Origin: Gelidibacter pelagius
Lineage (GTDB): Bacteria > Bacteroidota > Bacteroidia > Flavobacteriales > Flavobacteriaceae
Direction of reading: 5' to 3'
Length of the DNA stretch: 64,000 bases
NCBI RefSeq assembly: GCF_017581925.1
Contig: NZ_JAGEVG010000019.1
Location: 25,035-89,034, forward strand
Shown piece after piece: positions 18,397 to 26,928 of this stretch (the first letter of the stretch is position 1; each line of letters starts with the position of its first letter). The notes beneath the pieces were generated by a model. That model was given only the letters and a program-made list of their open reading frames with translations. It was not told where the DNA came from and searched no databases. A program made the translations under genes and the position numbers.

Positions 18397-20565
18397 ATGA
18401 AGTATTTGAAAAGTTCCTTGTTAGTCTGTCTTTTGGTAACTGTTTTAACCTCAGCCCAAAACAAGGAGATCACCCTCGATGCCATCTGGAATGGCACCTT
18501 TAGAACCGAAGGAATGCAGTCTTTGCATTCAATGAATAACGGAAAACAGTACGCCGTTTTAAATTTTGAACAAGGTTCGACAGCAATAGATGTCTACGAT
18601 TATAAAACCTTGTCAAAAGTTGAGACTTTGGTGAATTCATCAGATTTGGATGCCGTAAAGTACTTTTCTGATTACACTTTTAGTGCAGACGAAAGTAAAA
18701 TCGTTTTGGCCACTGAGGTTGAACCCATCTTCCGCCGCTCGACTTTAGGGATATTCTACGTTTATGACCTCAAAACGAAATCATTGGTTAAGATTGCCGA
18801 TGAAAAAATACAGGAACCAACCTTATCTCCAGATGGAAAGAAGGTAGCCTATGGGTTTAATAACAATCTTTACATCAAAGATTTTGAGAGCAACCAAACC
18901 ACTCAGATTACTTTTGATGGAGAGAAGAATAAAATCATCAACGGTATTACGGATTGGGTTTACGAAGAAGAATTTGCTTTTGTCCGCGCCTTTGAATGGA
19001 ATGCCGATGGCAGCTATTTAGCGTTCATCCGTTTTGATGAGACCGAAGTGCCAGAGTTTTCAATGGACGTGTATGGACAGGGGTTATATCCTGAACAAGA
19101 AGTTTTCAAATATCCGAAAGCAGGTGAAGCCAATGCGCTTGTCTCGCTTCATATTTACGATTTGAAATCGAGAAAGATTAATGATGTGAAGCTGTCAAAG
19201 CCTTATTCGGATTTTTATATTCCTCGTATTGAATGGACCAATGACGCCAACGTACTTAGTGCGCAATACACCAACAGACATCAAAACGAACTTGATTTAT
19301 GGATGATCAGCGCCAATGACATGAGTTCTAAATTGGTACTTGCAGAAAAAGATAAAGCTTACATCGATGTGACTGATAATCTGACTTTTTTAAAGGATAA
19401 CAGTTTTATTTGGACTTCAGAAGCCGATGGCTACAATCATATCTATCATTATTCGAAAGACGGCAAATTGATCAACCAGGTGACCAAAGGGCCATGGGAA
19501 GTGACCAATTACTATGGTTTTGACGAAAAGAACAATACGGTATTTTATCAATCTGTAGAAAACGGTTCCATTAATAGGGATGTCTACTCCATTAGTATTA
19601 ACGGGAAGAGCAAAAAGCGCCTCACTCAAAATGAAGGTACCAACTCAGCCGATTTTAGTGCAGATTTTACCTACTTCATTAATACATTTTCAAGTGCAAC
19701 CAAGGCTCCGGAATACACCTTGCATACCGCAAAAGACGGAAAATTGGTTAAGGTAATCAAAGAGAATTCTGCTTTAGAGAAGAATTTGGAAGCCTATGAT
19801 CTCCCAAAAAAGGAGTTCAGCACCATAGCCGTTAACGGTAACGACTTGAATATGTGGATGATCAAGCCAACCGATTTTGATGCCTCCAAAACTTATCCTT
19901 TATTTATGTTCCAATACTCTGGGCCAGGTTCTCAATCTGTTAAGAACTCATGGAATAACGCCAATGATTATTGGTATTACTTTTTAGCTCAAAAAGGATA
20001 TATCGTTGCGTGTGTAGATGGCAGAGGAACCGGATTTAAAGGAGCCGATTTCAAAAAAGTGACGCAGAATGAATTGGGCAAATATGAAGTTGAAGATCAA
20101 ATCCAAGCAGCAAAACAATTAGGCGCTCTGAATTATATCGATCAAAACCGAATGGGTATTTGGGGATGGAGTTACGGCGGATTCATGAGCAGCAACGCAT
20201 TATTTAAAGGTAATGATGTCTTTAAAATGGCCATTGCGGTAGCACCGGTAACCAGCTGGAGATATTACGACACGATCTATACGGAACGTTATATGACCAC
20301 ACCTCAGGAAAATCCTTCAGGTTACGATGACAACTCTCCAATATTTCATGTGGACAAATTGAAAGGAAATTTCTTATTGATCCATGGATCAGCCGATGAT
20401 AACGTCCATGTTCAAAATACCATGCAGATGGTAGAAGCGTTAATACAGGCCAATAAACAGTTTGAATGGATGATATATCCAGATAAAAATCACGGTATTT
20501 ACGGTGGGAATACCCGACTGCATTTATACACCAAAATGACTAACTATATTAAAGATAACCTATAA
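18397..20565 (+). CDS. S9 family dipeptidyl peptidase (DPP-IV like)
   Basis: A 722-residue exported serine peptidase with signal peptide (VLTSAQ, about 21), an N-terminal eight-bladed propeller (about 40-450) and a C-terminal alpha/beta-hydrolase domain. The propeller contains the DPP-IV-like WVYEEEFAF element that binds the peptide N-terminus. The triad is Ser592 in GWSYGG, Asp667 or Asp668 in GSADDNVH and His699 in KNHGI. Such enzymes release X-Pro or X-Ala dipeptides from peptides in the periplasm. Three POT transporters follow, the first 12 bases downstream, so product uptake is the evident link. Confidence 0.92.
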   Translation: MKYLKSSLLVCLLVTVLTSAQNKEITLDAIWNGTFRTEGMQSLHSMNNGKQYAVLNFEQGSTAIDVYDYKTLSKVETLVNSSDLDAVKYFSDYTFSADESKIVLATEVEPIFRRSTLGIFYVYDLKTKSLVKIADEKIQEPTLSPDGKKVAYGFNNNLYIKDFESNQTTQITFDGEKNKIINGITDWVYEEEFAFVRAFEWNADGSYLAFIRFDETEVPEFSMDVYGQGLYPEQEVFKYPKAGEANALVSLHIYDLKSRKINDVKLSKPYSDFYIPRIEWTNDANVLSAQYTNRHQNELDLWMISANDMSSKLVLAEKDKAYIDVTDNLTFLKDNSFIWTSEADGYNHIYHYSKDGKLINQVTKGPWEVTNYYGFDEKNNTVFYQSVENGSINRDVYSISINGKSKKRLTQNEGTNSADFSADFTYFINTFSSATKAPEYTLHTAKDGKLVKVIKENSALEKNLEAYDLPKKEFSTIAVNGNDLNMWMIKPTDFDASKTYPLFMFQYSGPGSQSVKNSWNNANDYWYYFLAQKGYIVACVDGRGTGFKGADFKKVTQNELGKYEVEDQIQAAKQLGALNYIDQNRMGIWGWSYGGFMSSNALFKGNDVFKMAIAVAPVTSWRYYDTIYTERYMTTPQENPSGYDDNSPIFHVDKLKGNFLLIHGSADDNVHVQNTMQMVEALIQANKQFEWMIYPDKNHGIYGGNTRLHLYTKMTNYIKDNL

Positions 20566-20577
20566 AAATTAGATTTT

Positions 20578-22161
20578 ATGAGTCAAGAGAAAGATCTCGG
20601 ATTAATCACGCATCTTGCCAAACGTGGTATAGATGACAAAATGGTAATGGGGCATCCAGCAGGATTGTTCGTGTTGTTTTTCACTGAAATGTGGGAGCGT
20701 TTTAGTTATTATGGAATGCGTGCGTTGCTCGTTATATTTTTGGTTAGTCAGGTGGCTGATGGAGGATGGGAATGGTCCCGATCAGAAGCCATGAATCTCT
20801 TTGGACTTTATACCATGTTGGTTTATTTTACACCGTTGTTAGGTGGCATTATAGCCGATAGATTTACGGGGTTTAGAAAAGCAATAGTTTGGGGTGCCGT
20901 TATTATGACATTGGGACATGCTTCCATGGCACTTGAAACGATCAATCCTAATTTTTTCTACATCGGTCTAGGTCTGATGATTTTAGGAAATGGGATGTTT
21001 AAACCTAATATTTCCTCTATGGTAGGTCAATTATACCCCGACAACAGTACTAAAAAAGATGCTGGATACACCATTTTTTATATGGGTATTAACGCTGGGG
21101 CGTTCTTAGGCATGTTGTTGTGCGGCTATATCGGAGAGAAAGTAGGTTGGCATTACGGTTTCGGTTTGGCTGGAGTATTCATGATGTTTGGTGGACTACA
21201 ATTTTATTTTGCCACTAAGTTATTTGGAGTTGTAGGGGAATCACCAAAGGAACATAAGGAATCAGTTAAAACAGGTGTTGAAGAAGAAGAAGAGGAAATA
21301 CTTCCAAAAAATGTTGTTAGGGATCGTTTGATTGTTGTGGGAGTGTTGATGTTTTTTAGCATCTTCTTCTTCCTTTCCTTCGAACAGGCTGGAGGATCCA
21401 TGAGCATTTTTGCACTTGATTATACCCAACGCGTTCTGCCAGGAGATGCTGGAACGATATTTATGTGGGTTGATACTATATTAACATTATTTCCCTTGGT
21501 TATAGTGACTTACGTTTTGTGGTCATTAGGCAAGAAGATTTATTCTAAATATCCTACCACAATAATTTTCACCGCCATTTCGTTTTTAATTGTTTGGGGT
21601 CTTGGACTTTGGAAAATTGGACGTGAATTCAATGCTATTGAAACAGAAGTTACAGCTTCTTGGTTCCAAATTTTGAATTCATTCTTCATTATTACTTTAG
21701 CTTCGATTTTTAGTAAAATGTGGGAAAAAGTATGGAATCCACCAGGGCCGGTCAAATTTGCACTGGGCTTGATCTTGGTTGGAGTTGGATTTGCTGTTTT
21801 GGCTTACGGTGCCAAGGATATTCCACAAGGAGCACAAACAGCTTCGGTAAGTATGATTTGGTTAATCGCAGCTTATTTTTTCCATACTACTGGAGAGTTG
21901 TGTCTGTCGCCCGTTGGTTTGTCTTATGTAAGTAAGCTTTCACCTAAAAAATTCGTAGGACTGATTTTCGGACTTTGGTTTACAGCTTCTGGAATTGCAA
22001 ATGGCTTGGCAGGTTTTGGCGGCGGGTTGATTGATAGGATTGCTGAAGAGCACTCCCTGTCCTATTTCTTTGGAATATTTGCAGTAATGCCAGCTGCAGC
22101 AGGTTTCGTTCTGATATTGATTTCGCCAATTTTGAAGAAAATGATGCACGGAATTCATTAG
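20578..22161 (+). CDS. Peptide MFS transporter, POT/PTR2 family (copy 1)
   Basis: A 527-residue proton-coupled oligopeptide transporter with the H+-coupling ExxERFxYY motif in helix 1 (EMWERFSYYGMR), a GGIIADRFTGFRKA loop and FYMGINAGAF in helix 5. A short acidic loop (EEEEEIL, near 238) separates the two bundles. It takes up di- and tripeptides and sits 12 bases after the dipeptidyl peptidase. Closest to copy 3 by the shared SVSMI and GELCLSP segments. Confidence 0.93.
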   Translation: MSQEKDLGLITHLAKRGIDDKMVMGHPAGLFVLFFTEMWERFSYYGMRALLVIFLVSQVADGGWEWSRSEAMNLFGLYTMLVYFTPLLGGIIADRFTGFRKAIVWGAVIMTLGHASMALETINPNFFYIGLGLMILGNGMFKPNISSMVGQLYPDNSTKKDAGYTIFYMGINAGAFLGMLLCGYIGEKVGWHYGFGLAGVFMMFGGLQFYFATKLFGVVGESPKEHKESVKTGVEEEEEEILPKNVVRDRLIVVGVLMFFSIFFFLSFEQAGGSMSIFALDYTQRVLPGDAGTIFMWVDTILTLFPLVIVTYVLWSLGKKIYSKYPTTIIFTAISFLIVWGLGLWKIGREFNAIETEVTASWFQILNSFFIITLASIFSKMWEKVWNPPGPVKFALGLILVGVGFAVLAYGAKDIPQGAQTASVSMIWLIAAYFFHTTGELCLSPVGLSYVSKLSPKKFVGLIFGLWFTASGIANGLAGFGGGLIDRIAEEHSLSYFFGIFAVMPAAAGFVLILISPILKKMMHGIH

Positions 22162-22452
22162 TCTTGATCTTATAAGCCATAAATCAATGTGAAAAATACT
22201 GTGTTAATCGATCTTGGATTGAAGAACAATTAGGGCTTTATAAAAAAGTAACGATAAAAACCGGATGGAGTTTTTCTTATAAAGCAAGCAATGAGAATTG
22301 CTTGTTTTAATGAATATAAATGGATGTTGACCTATTTCATGGATGTTCAATGGAGGTTCATTTGAAACTATAAAATGTAGATTATTTGTGATATTGGCAG
22401 ATTCACAATAATTAATACACTATTTTTAAAATCTAAAATAATCTAAAATCTT
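22162..22452. other. Intergenic region inside the peptide locus
   Basis: No gene seen in 291 bases. It holds an intrinsic terminator candidate (22285-22308) and AT-rich DNA. Copies 2 and 3 may therefore be transcribed separately from the peptidase and copy 1. Confidence 0.5.
22285..22308 (+). terminator. Intrinsic terminator after POT copy 1
   Basis: CAAGCAAT, loop gaga, ATTGCTTG, then TTTT. The stem is perfect but the T-run is short. Confidence 0.55.
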
Positions 22453-24285
22453 ATGTCAACAACCGTATCTCAACCCAGAAATCGCAAAGAAATCTTTGGG
22501 CATCCAGCAGGTCTTTTTATATTATTTTTCACTGAAATGTGGGAGCGCTTCTCATACTACGGGATGCGAGGGATTTTGGTACTGTATATAGCTACTTCTG
22601 CCACGGCAATTGATCCAGGATTGGGTTGGAGCAACAAGGATGCTATTTGGCTCTATGGCTGGTACACCATGCTGGTTTATGTGGCTTCCATTCCTGGAGG
22701 TTGGATTGCCGATAAATTTTTAGGACAAAAGAAAACAGTGCTCTTGGGAGGGCTATTACTTTGTTTTGGTCATGGTATTCTGGCAATTCCACAAGACTGG
22801 GCTTTTTTCACAGGTCTTATCCTAATTATATTGGGTGTTGGCGGATTAAAACCTAACATCTCAACCATGGTGGGTGGCCTATACCAAGAAGGCGATATTA
22901 GACGCGATAGCGGATTTACAATTTTTTATATAGGCATTAATATTGGTGCTTTCCTTGCCAGTATTACCGTAGGGTTTGTAGCCTATTATTACGGATGGCA
23001 TTATGGGTTTGGTCTTGCAGGTATCGGAATGCTGATTGGTCAAATCGTCTTTGTTTGGGGTCAGAAATTCCTTAAAGGTGTTGGAGAGTTTTCTGGGGGT
23101 GAATCGGCAAGCGAGGCAGAAAAAATAGCCAGAAAGAAACCGCTAAGTAAAATAGAGAAAGATCGTGTTATCGTATTGCTTATTTCATTTTTGATTGTCA
23201 TTGTTTTTTGGGGTGCCTTTGAGCAAGCTGGAGGTTTGATGAATCTTTATACCGATTCTAAAGTTGACCGTACTGTTGGCTTGAGCTGGTTGGAAGAAAT
23301 TCCTGCTGCCGTATTCCAATCTCTGAACGCAGGGTATATTATCATCTTCGGAACCCTCGTAGGTGGTTTTTGGATTTGGTGGAAAAAGAAAGGAAGAGAA
23401 TCCTCGTCCTTATTTAAAATGGCTATTGGAACGATTATTATGGGCTTAGGATTTGTCTTTATGATGTTCGCCTCAAAAGAAGCAAGTGCTGAAGCTTTTG
23501 GAAAAGCCGCCATGTTCTGGATCTTTTTGGCATACCTATTCCATACGATTGGCGAACTATGTACCTCTCCGGTTTCTTTATCGTTTATCACCAAATTGGC
23601 CCCTCTCAAATATGCATCGATCATGATGGGTGTATATTTTGCAGCAACCGGTTTTGGAAATAGATTGGCGGGAAGTATCGGTTCGTCTTCGCAATTGGAA
23701 CCGTTTCAAGGAGAAATGATTGTAAGCAAACAGGAGGTTATACCGTTTGTTTCTAAGGATTCCATGAAAATAAGAAATGCGCAAAAGAAAATCGTCACCA
23801 TTTATGATTACCCGATCAATGAGGATAAGAATTTCAGTATCAAAGCAGAAGTTTTTGCTGAAAATGATAAAGTCATTTACAAAGATGTAAAAAGTGGAGC
23901 AACGTTAAATGATCTTTTTGAATTGTCACAGAAAGCTGATGCCAATACCAACGAATTATTGACAACACTTAAAGAAGATGGGATTACCGCTTCTAATCCT
24001 TACCATGCCCGATTGGTTTTTGAAAAAGATAAGGACAAGGCGCAGAATTTGGAGAATAAAGGAGACGGGAAAGATTATGGAGTGTCCTTTGTTTTAGAAG
24101 AAGATCAAAGTGCACAAGAGTATGCCACGTTTATGTGGTTGACAATTTTTACGGTAGCCTTTGGTCTACTTTTGATTGTGTTCTTGAAAAAGCTTAAGAA
24201 ATTGACGCATGGTGCAGAAGATCATGAACACGAAATCAAGGACAATGAACCTTTTGAACTTGCAGACCCTGACATTAATAACTAA
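22453..24285 (+). CDS. Peptide MFS transporter with periplasmic-type insert (POT copy 2)
   Basis: A 610-residue POT transporter with the same EMWERFSYYGMR motif. It is longer than the family norm because a hydrophilic insert of about 125 residues (about 415-545) sits between the penultimate and last membrane helices. The insert has no membrane segment and includes strand-like stretches (KKIVTIYDYPI, FVLEEDQ). The last helix (WLTIFTVAFGLLLIVFLKKL) and an acidic tail follow. The insert resembles none I know; the extracellular domain of animal PepT lies elsewhere (between helices 9 and 10). Separated by 19 bases from copy 3. Confidence 0.92.
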   Translation: MSTTVSQPRNRKEIFGHPAGLFILFFTEMWERFSYYGMRGILVLYIATSATAIDPGLGWSNKDAIWLYGWYTMLVYVASIPGGWIADKFLGQKKTVLLGGLLLCFGHGILAIPQDWAFFTGLILIILGVGGLKPNISTMVGGLYQEGDIRRDSGFTIFYIGINIGAFLASITVGFVAYYYGWHYGFGLAGIGMLIGQIVFVWGQKFLKGVGEFSGGESASEAEKIARKKPLSKIEKDRVIVLLISFLIVIVFWGAFEQAGGLMNLYTDSKVDRTVGLSWLEEIPAAVFQSLNAGYIIIFGTLVGGFWIWWKKKGRESSSLFKMAIGTIIMGLGFVFMMFASKEASAEAFGKAAMFWIFLAYLFHTIGELCTSPVSLSFITKLAPLKYASIMMGVYFAATGFGNRLAGSIGSSSQLEPFQGEMIVSKQEVIPFVSKDSMKIRNAQKKIVTIYDYPINEDKNFSIKAEVFAENDKVIYKDVKSGATLNDLFELSQKADANTNELLTTLKEDGITASNPYHARLVFEKDKDKAQNLENKGDGKDYGVSFVLEEDQSAQEYATFMWLTIFTVAFGLLLIVFLKKLKKLTHGAEDHEHEIKDNEPFELADPDINN

Positions 24286-24304
24286 TTATTTTGAGTAGCG
24301 TATT

Positions 24305-26092
24305 ATGAACACTGACATTGAAAACCTCTTTAAAGACACCGTTCTTGGGCATCCAATAGGCCTATTTATTCTCTTTTTCACAGAAATGTGGGAACGCTTC
24401 TCTTTCTACGGAATGCGAATCCTTTTGATCTTGTTTTTAACCGCGCCTTTAGTGAGTGATAATCCGGGTTGGGATTGGCCGCGTGAGCATGCCCTTTCAT
24501 TAATTGGCACCTATGCATCACTTTTATATTTAACACCCATCATTGGAGGTTGGATAGCGGATAAGTGGACGGGTTACCGTATGGCCGTAGTTATTGGCTG
24601 TATCATTATGACGCTTGGTCACGCCGCAATGGCGCTTGAAACTACCATGTCATTTTATTTGGGTTTGGCCTTATTGGTACTCGGAACAGGATTTTTTAAG
24701 CCAAATATCACGTCGATAATCTCGGAGATGTACAAAACCAGAGAATCCAAAAAAGACGGCGCCTACACCATTTTCTATATGGGTGTCAATGCTGGAGCTT
24801 TCTTTGGAATGATGCTTTGTGGGTACTTAGCTGAAAATTACGGATGGGCCTACGGATTTGGACTTGCAGGGATTTTTATGTTATTGGGGATGTTACAGTT
24901 TCTATTGGCTCATAAAATATTTGGAAAAATTGGCGCAGCACCATCAAAGAAAATAGATGTGGTATTCCATGAAGGTGAAGATGTCACTGATCCGGAAGTT
25001 ATTAAGGAGGAAGTCGAAGTTGCCTCAAAATTGAACCCATTTATTACATTTGACAAAATACTTATTGCATTATCATCGGTTGGGGGACTCATCTATCTTT
25101 TTAATGATCCAATCGAGAAAATCGGTGGAAGCACAATGTTGCCTTTTGAGTTCATGGGGATGAGTGGTTCAAATGTGGTCGTAATTGCCGCACTTGTACT
25201 TTTCCTAATATTGCTAATCATGCGGATTTCGCGCTATATTCCTATTGTTAGAGATCGTCTGGTTGCTGTTTCCATTTTCGCACTCTTCACAGTCTTCTTT
25301 TTTGCATTCTTTGAGCAATCCCTTGGATCAATGACTTTGTTTGCAAGTGACTATACCAATCGTGATTTAACTGGAAATACAGCGACTATCTTTAAGATTG
25401 TTGACGGATTATTGACCACCATTCCGCTCATCATCATTACTTATGTTATTTTCTTGATTTTCAAAAAGACCTTTACAAAAATCGGGGCATCAAATATTGT
25501 GTTGGCTATCGCCTTCCTTGGCTTATGGATCCTTGTAATTTACCGTATTTACGACAAGTCTTTCTCTGAAGAATTGAAAGTTGATGCCACTTGGTTCGGA
25601 ATCTTAAACTCATTCTTTATTATTACATTGGCACCCATTTTTTCAAAATGGTGGGAAAGCAAATATAATCCGAGTGCGGCTATGAAGTATGCTCTAGGTT
25701 TGGTGTTGTTGGGTGTTGGATTTGCAGTTTTGGCTTACGGCGCATCAGATATTCCATCGGGAGCACAAACAGCTTCCGTAAGCATGATTTTCCTAATATT
25801 GGCCTACCTGTTCCATACTATGGGCGAGCTTTGTCTATCACCACTAGGATTGTCGTATTTAAGTAAATTAGTGCCAGCGCGTATGATCGGTTTCATGTTC
25901 GGGGTTTGGTATTTGGCAATTGCTGTTGGCCAAAAACTTGCGAACACTATGGGCGGTATGATTGATAAGATCTCCGCTGAGTATTCTTTGGGAACCTTCT
26001 TTTTGATTTTCGCTGTCATTCCTATTGCCGTTGGTTTTGTATCCATGGTGTTGAATCCAGTTCTCAAAAAACTGATGCACGGGGTGAGATAA
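24305..26092 (+). CDS. Peptide MFS transporter with extra central helices (POT copy 3)
   Basis: A 595-residue POT transporter with EMWERFSFYGMR in helix 1. The linker between the two six-helix bundles is enlarged (about 210-315): an acidic stretch (HEGEDVTDPEVIKEEVEV) is followed by two more hydrophobic segments, around 255-270 and 292-308. This fits the 14-helix POT form with an inserted helical hairpin. The C-terminal half is very like copy 1. It probably shares a transcript with copy 2, with different peptide preference. Confidence 0.92.
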   Translation: MNTDIENLFKDTVLGHPIGLFILFFTEMWERFSFYGMRILLILFLTAPLVSDNPGWDWPREHALSLIGTYASLLYLTPIIGGWIADKWTGYRMAVVIGCIIMTLGHAAMALETTMSFYLGLALLVLGTGFFKPNITSIISEMYKTRESKKDGAYTIFYMGVNAGAFFGMMLCGYLAENYGWAYGFGLAGIFMLLGMLQFLLAHKIFGKIGAAPSKKIDVVFHEGEDVTDPEVIKEEVEVASKLNPFITFDKILIALSSVGGLIYLFNDPIEKIGGSTMLPFEFMGMSGSNVVVIAALVLFLILLIMRISRYIPIVRDRLVAVSIFALFTVFFFAFFEQSLGSMTLFASDYTNRDLTGNTATIFKIVDGLLTTIPLIIITYVIFLIFKKTFTKIGASNIVLAIAFLGLWILVIYRIYDKSFSEELKVDATWFGILNSFFIITLAPIFSKWWESKYNPSAAMKYALGLVLLGVGFAVLAYGASDIPSGAQTASVSMIFLILAYLFHTMGELCLSPLGLSYLSKLVPARMIGFMFGVWYLAIAVGQKLANTMGGMIDKISAEYSLGTFFLIFAVIPIAVGFVSMVLNPVLKKLMHGVR

Positions 26093-26117
26093 TTGAAGAA
26101 TTTGTTAAATAAACGTC

Positions 26118-26144
26118 AAATGCTCCAACTTTGGAGCATTTTTT
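26118..26144 (+). terminator. Intrinsic terminator after POT copy 3
   Basis: TGCTCCA, loop actt, TGGAGCA, then a T-run (26139-26144). The arms match the terminator at 34986-35024 almost exactly. Confidence 0.8.
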
Positions 26145-26156
26145 GTAGTTTCCACT

Positions 26157-26164
26157 TAGATTTG
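26157..26164 (+). promoter_or_regulatory. -7 element TAGATTTG before the thioredoxin-like gene
   Basis: Exact TAnnTTTG match, with TTTG 23 bases before it (26130-26133). It ends 6 bases before the ATG at 26171, so the transcript would be leaderless or nearly so. The -33 part overlaps the terminator, which lowers confidence. Confidence 0.35.
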
Positions 26165-26170
26165 CAAAAA

Positions 26171-26728
26171 ATGAATAAAATGAAGAAGTTAGTATTTATA
26201 GGGGTCTTGACATTGTTAATGTCCTTTAGTGGTATCGCGCAACAAATTAACTGGGTGACTTTTGAAGAGGCATTGGAGCTCCAAAAAAAGAAACCTAAAA
26301 AAATCATGATGGACGTTTATACCAATTGGTGCGGCCCATGTAAGATGTTGGATAGAAATACCTTTCAAAATCCTGATGTTGCCAAATATGTGAACGCTAA
26401 TTATTATGCCGTAAAATTTGATGGCGAGGGTAATGAGGTTGTCAAATACAAAGGGAAGACCTACGCCAATAAGGACTATAAGCCAGAAATGGCCAGCCGT
26501 CGGAACAGTGTACACGATTTAACCTATGCGTTTCAAGTAAATGCCTATCCAACGATCATGTTTTTTGATGAAAAAGGCGATATTATTACGCCCGTCAGAG
26601 GCTATCAAAATCCGCAGCAACTGGAATTGTACCTTAAAATGTTCCTGAACGACAAACATAAAGAGATGAAAACTCAAGAAGATTTCAATGCCTACCATAC
26701 CGCTTTTAAACCTGAGTTTAAGGGATAG
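26171..26728 (+). CDS. Exported thioredoxin-fold protein
   Basis: A 185-residue protein from ATG 26171 with a signal peptide (LMSFSGIAQ) and a thioredoxin fold with active site WCGPCK near residue 53 and cis-Pro in AYPTIMFF. A short insert (GKTYANKDYKPEM) separates the two halves. It should reduce or shuffle disulfides in the periplasm. A longer reading from a TTG at 26093 would run through the terminator hairpin, so it is rejected; ATG 26180 is a possible alternative start. Confidence 0.85.
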   Translation: MNKMKKLVFIGVLTLLMSFSGIAQQINWVTFEEALELQKKKPKKIMMDVYTNWCGPCKMLDRNTFQNPDVAKYVNANYYAVKFDGEGNEVVKYKGKTYANKDYKPEMASRRNSVHDLTYAFQVNAYPTIMFFDEKGDIITPVRGYQNPQQLELYLKMFLNDKHKEMKTQEDFNAYHTAFKPEFKG

Positions 26729-26821
26729 GTACGCGATTGCTGGCGAGCTGTTAAGGCCTAGTTCTCATTAGGAAATTATATCCTACTTGATCTTTAAGTC
26801 ATGTCTTTTAAATATAAAAGT

Positions 26822-26853
26822 GCCCTTTTTACTGTTCGTGTGAAAAGGGTATT
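26822..26853 (+). terminator. Weak terminator candidate after the thioredoxin-like gene
   Basis: CCCTTTT and AAAAGGG arms around a 14-base loop, followed by TATTTT. Convergent with comEC. Confidence 0.35.
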
Positions 26854-26928
26854 TTGTCTTCTTATTTTGAGCTTGACAAGTCTCTGCGTAAATCCCCGAA
26901 ATCCTCGGGAAACAAAACGACAATAGAA

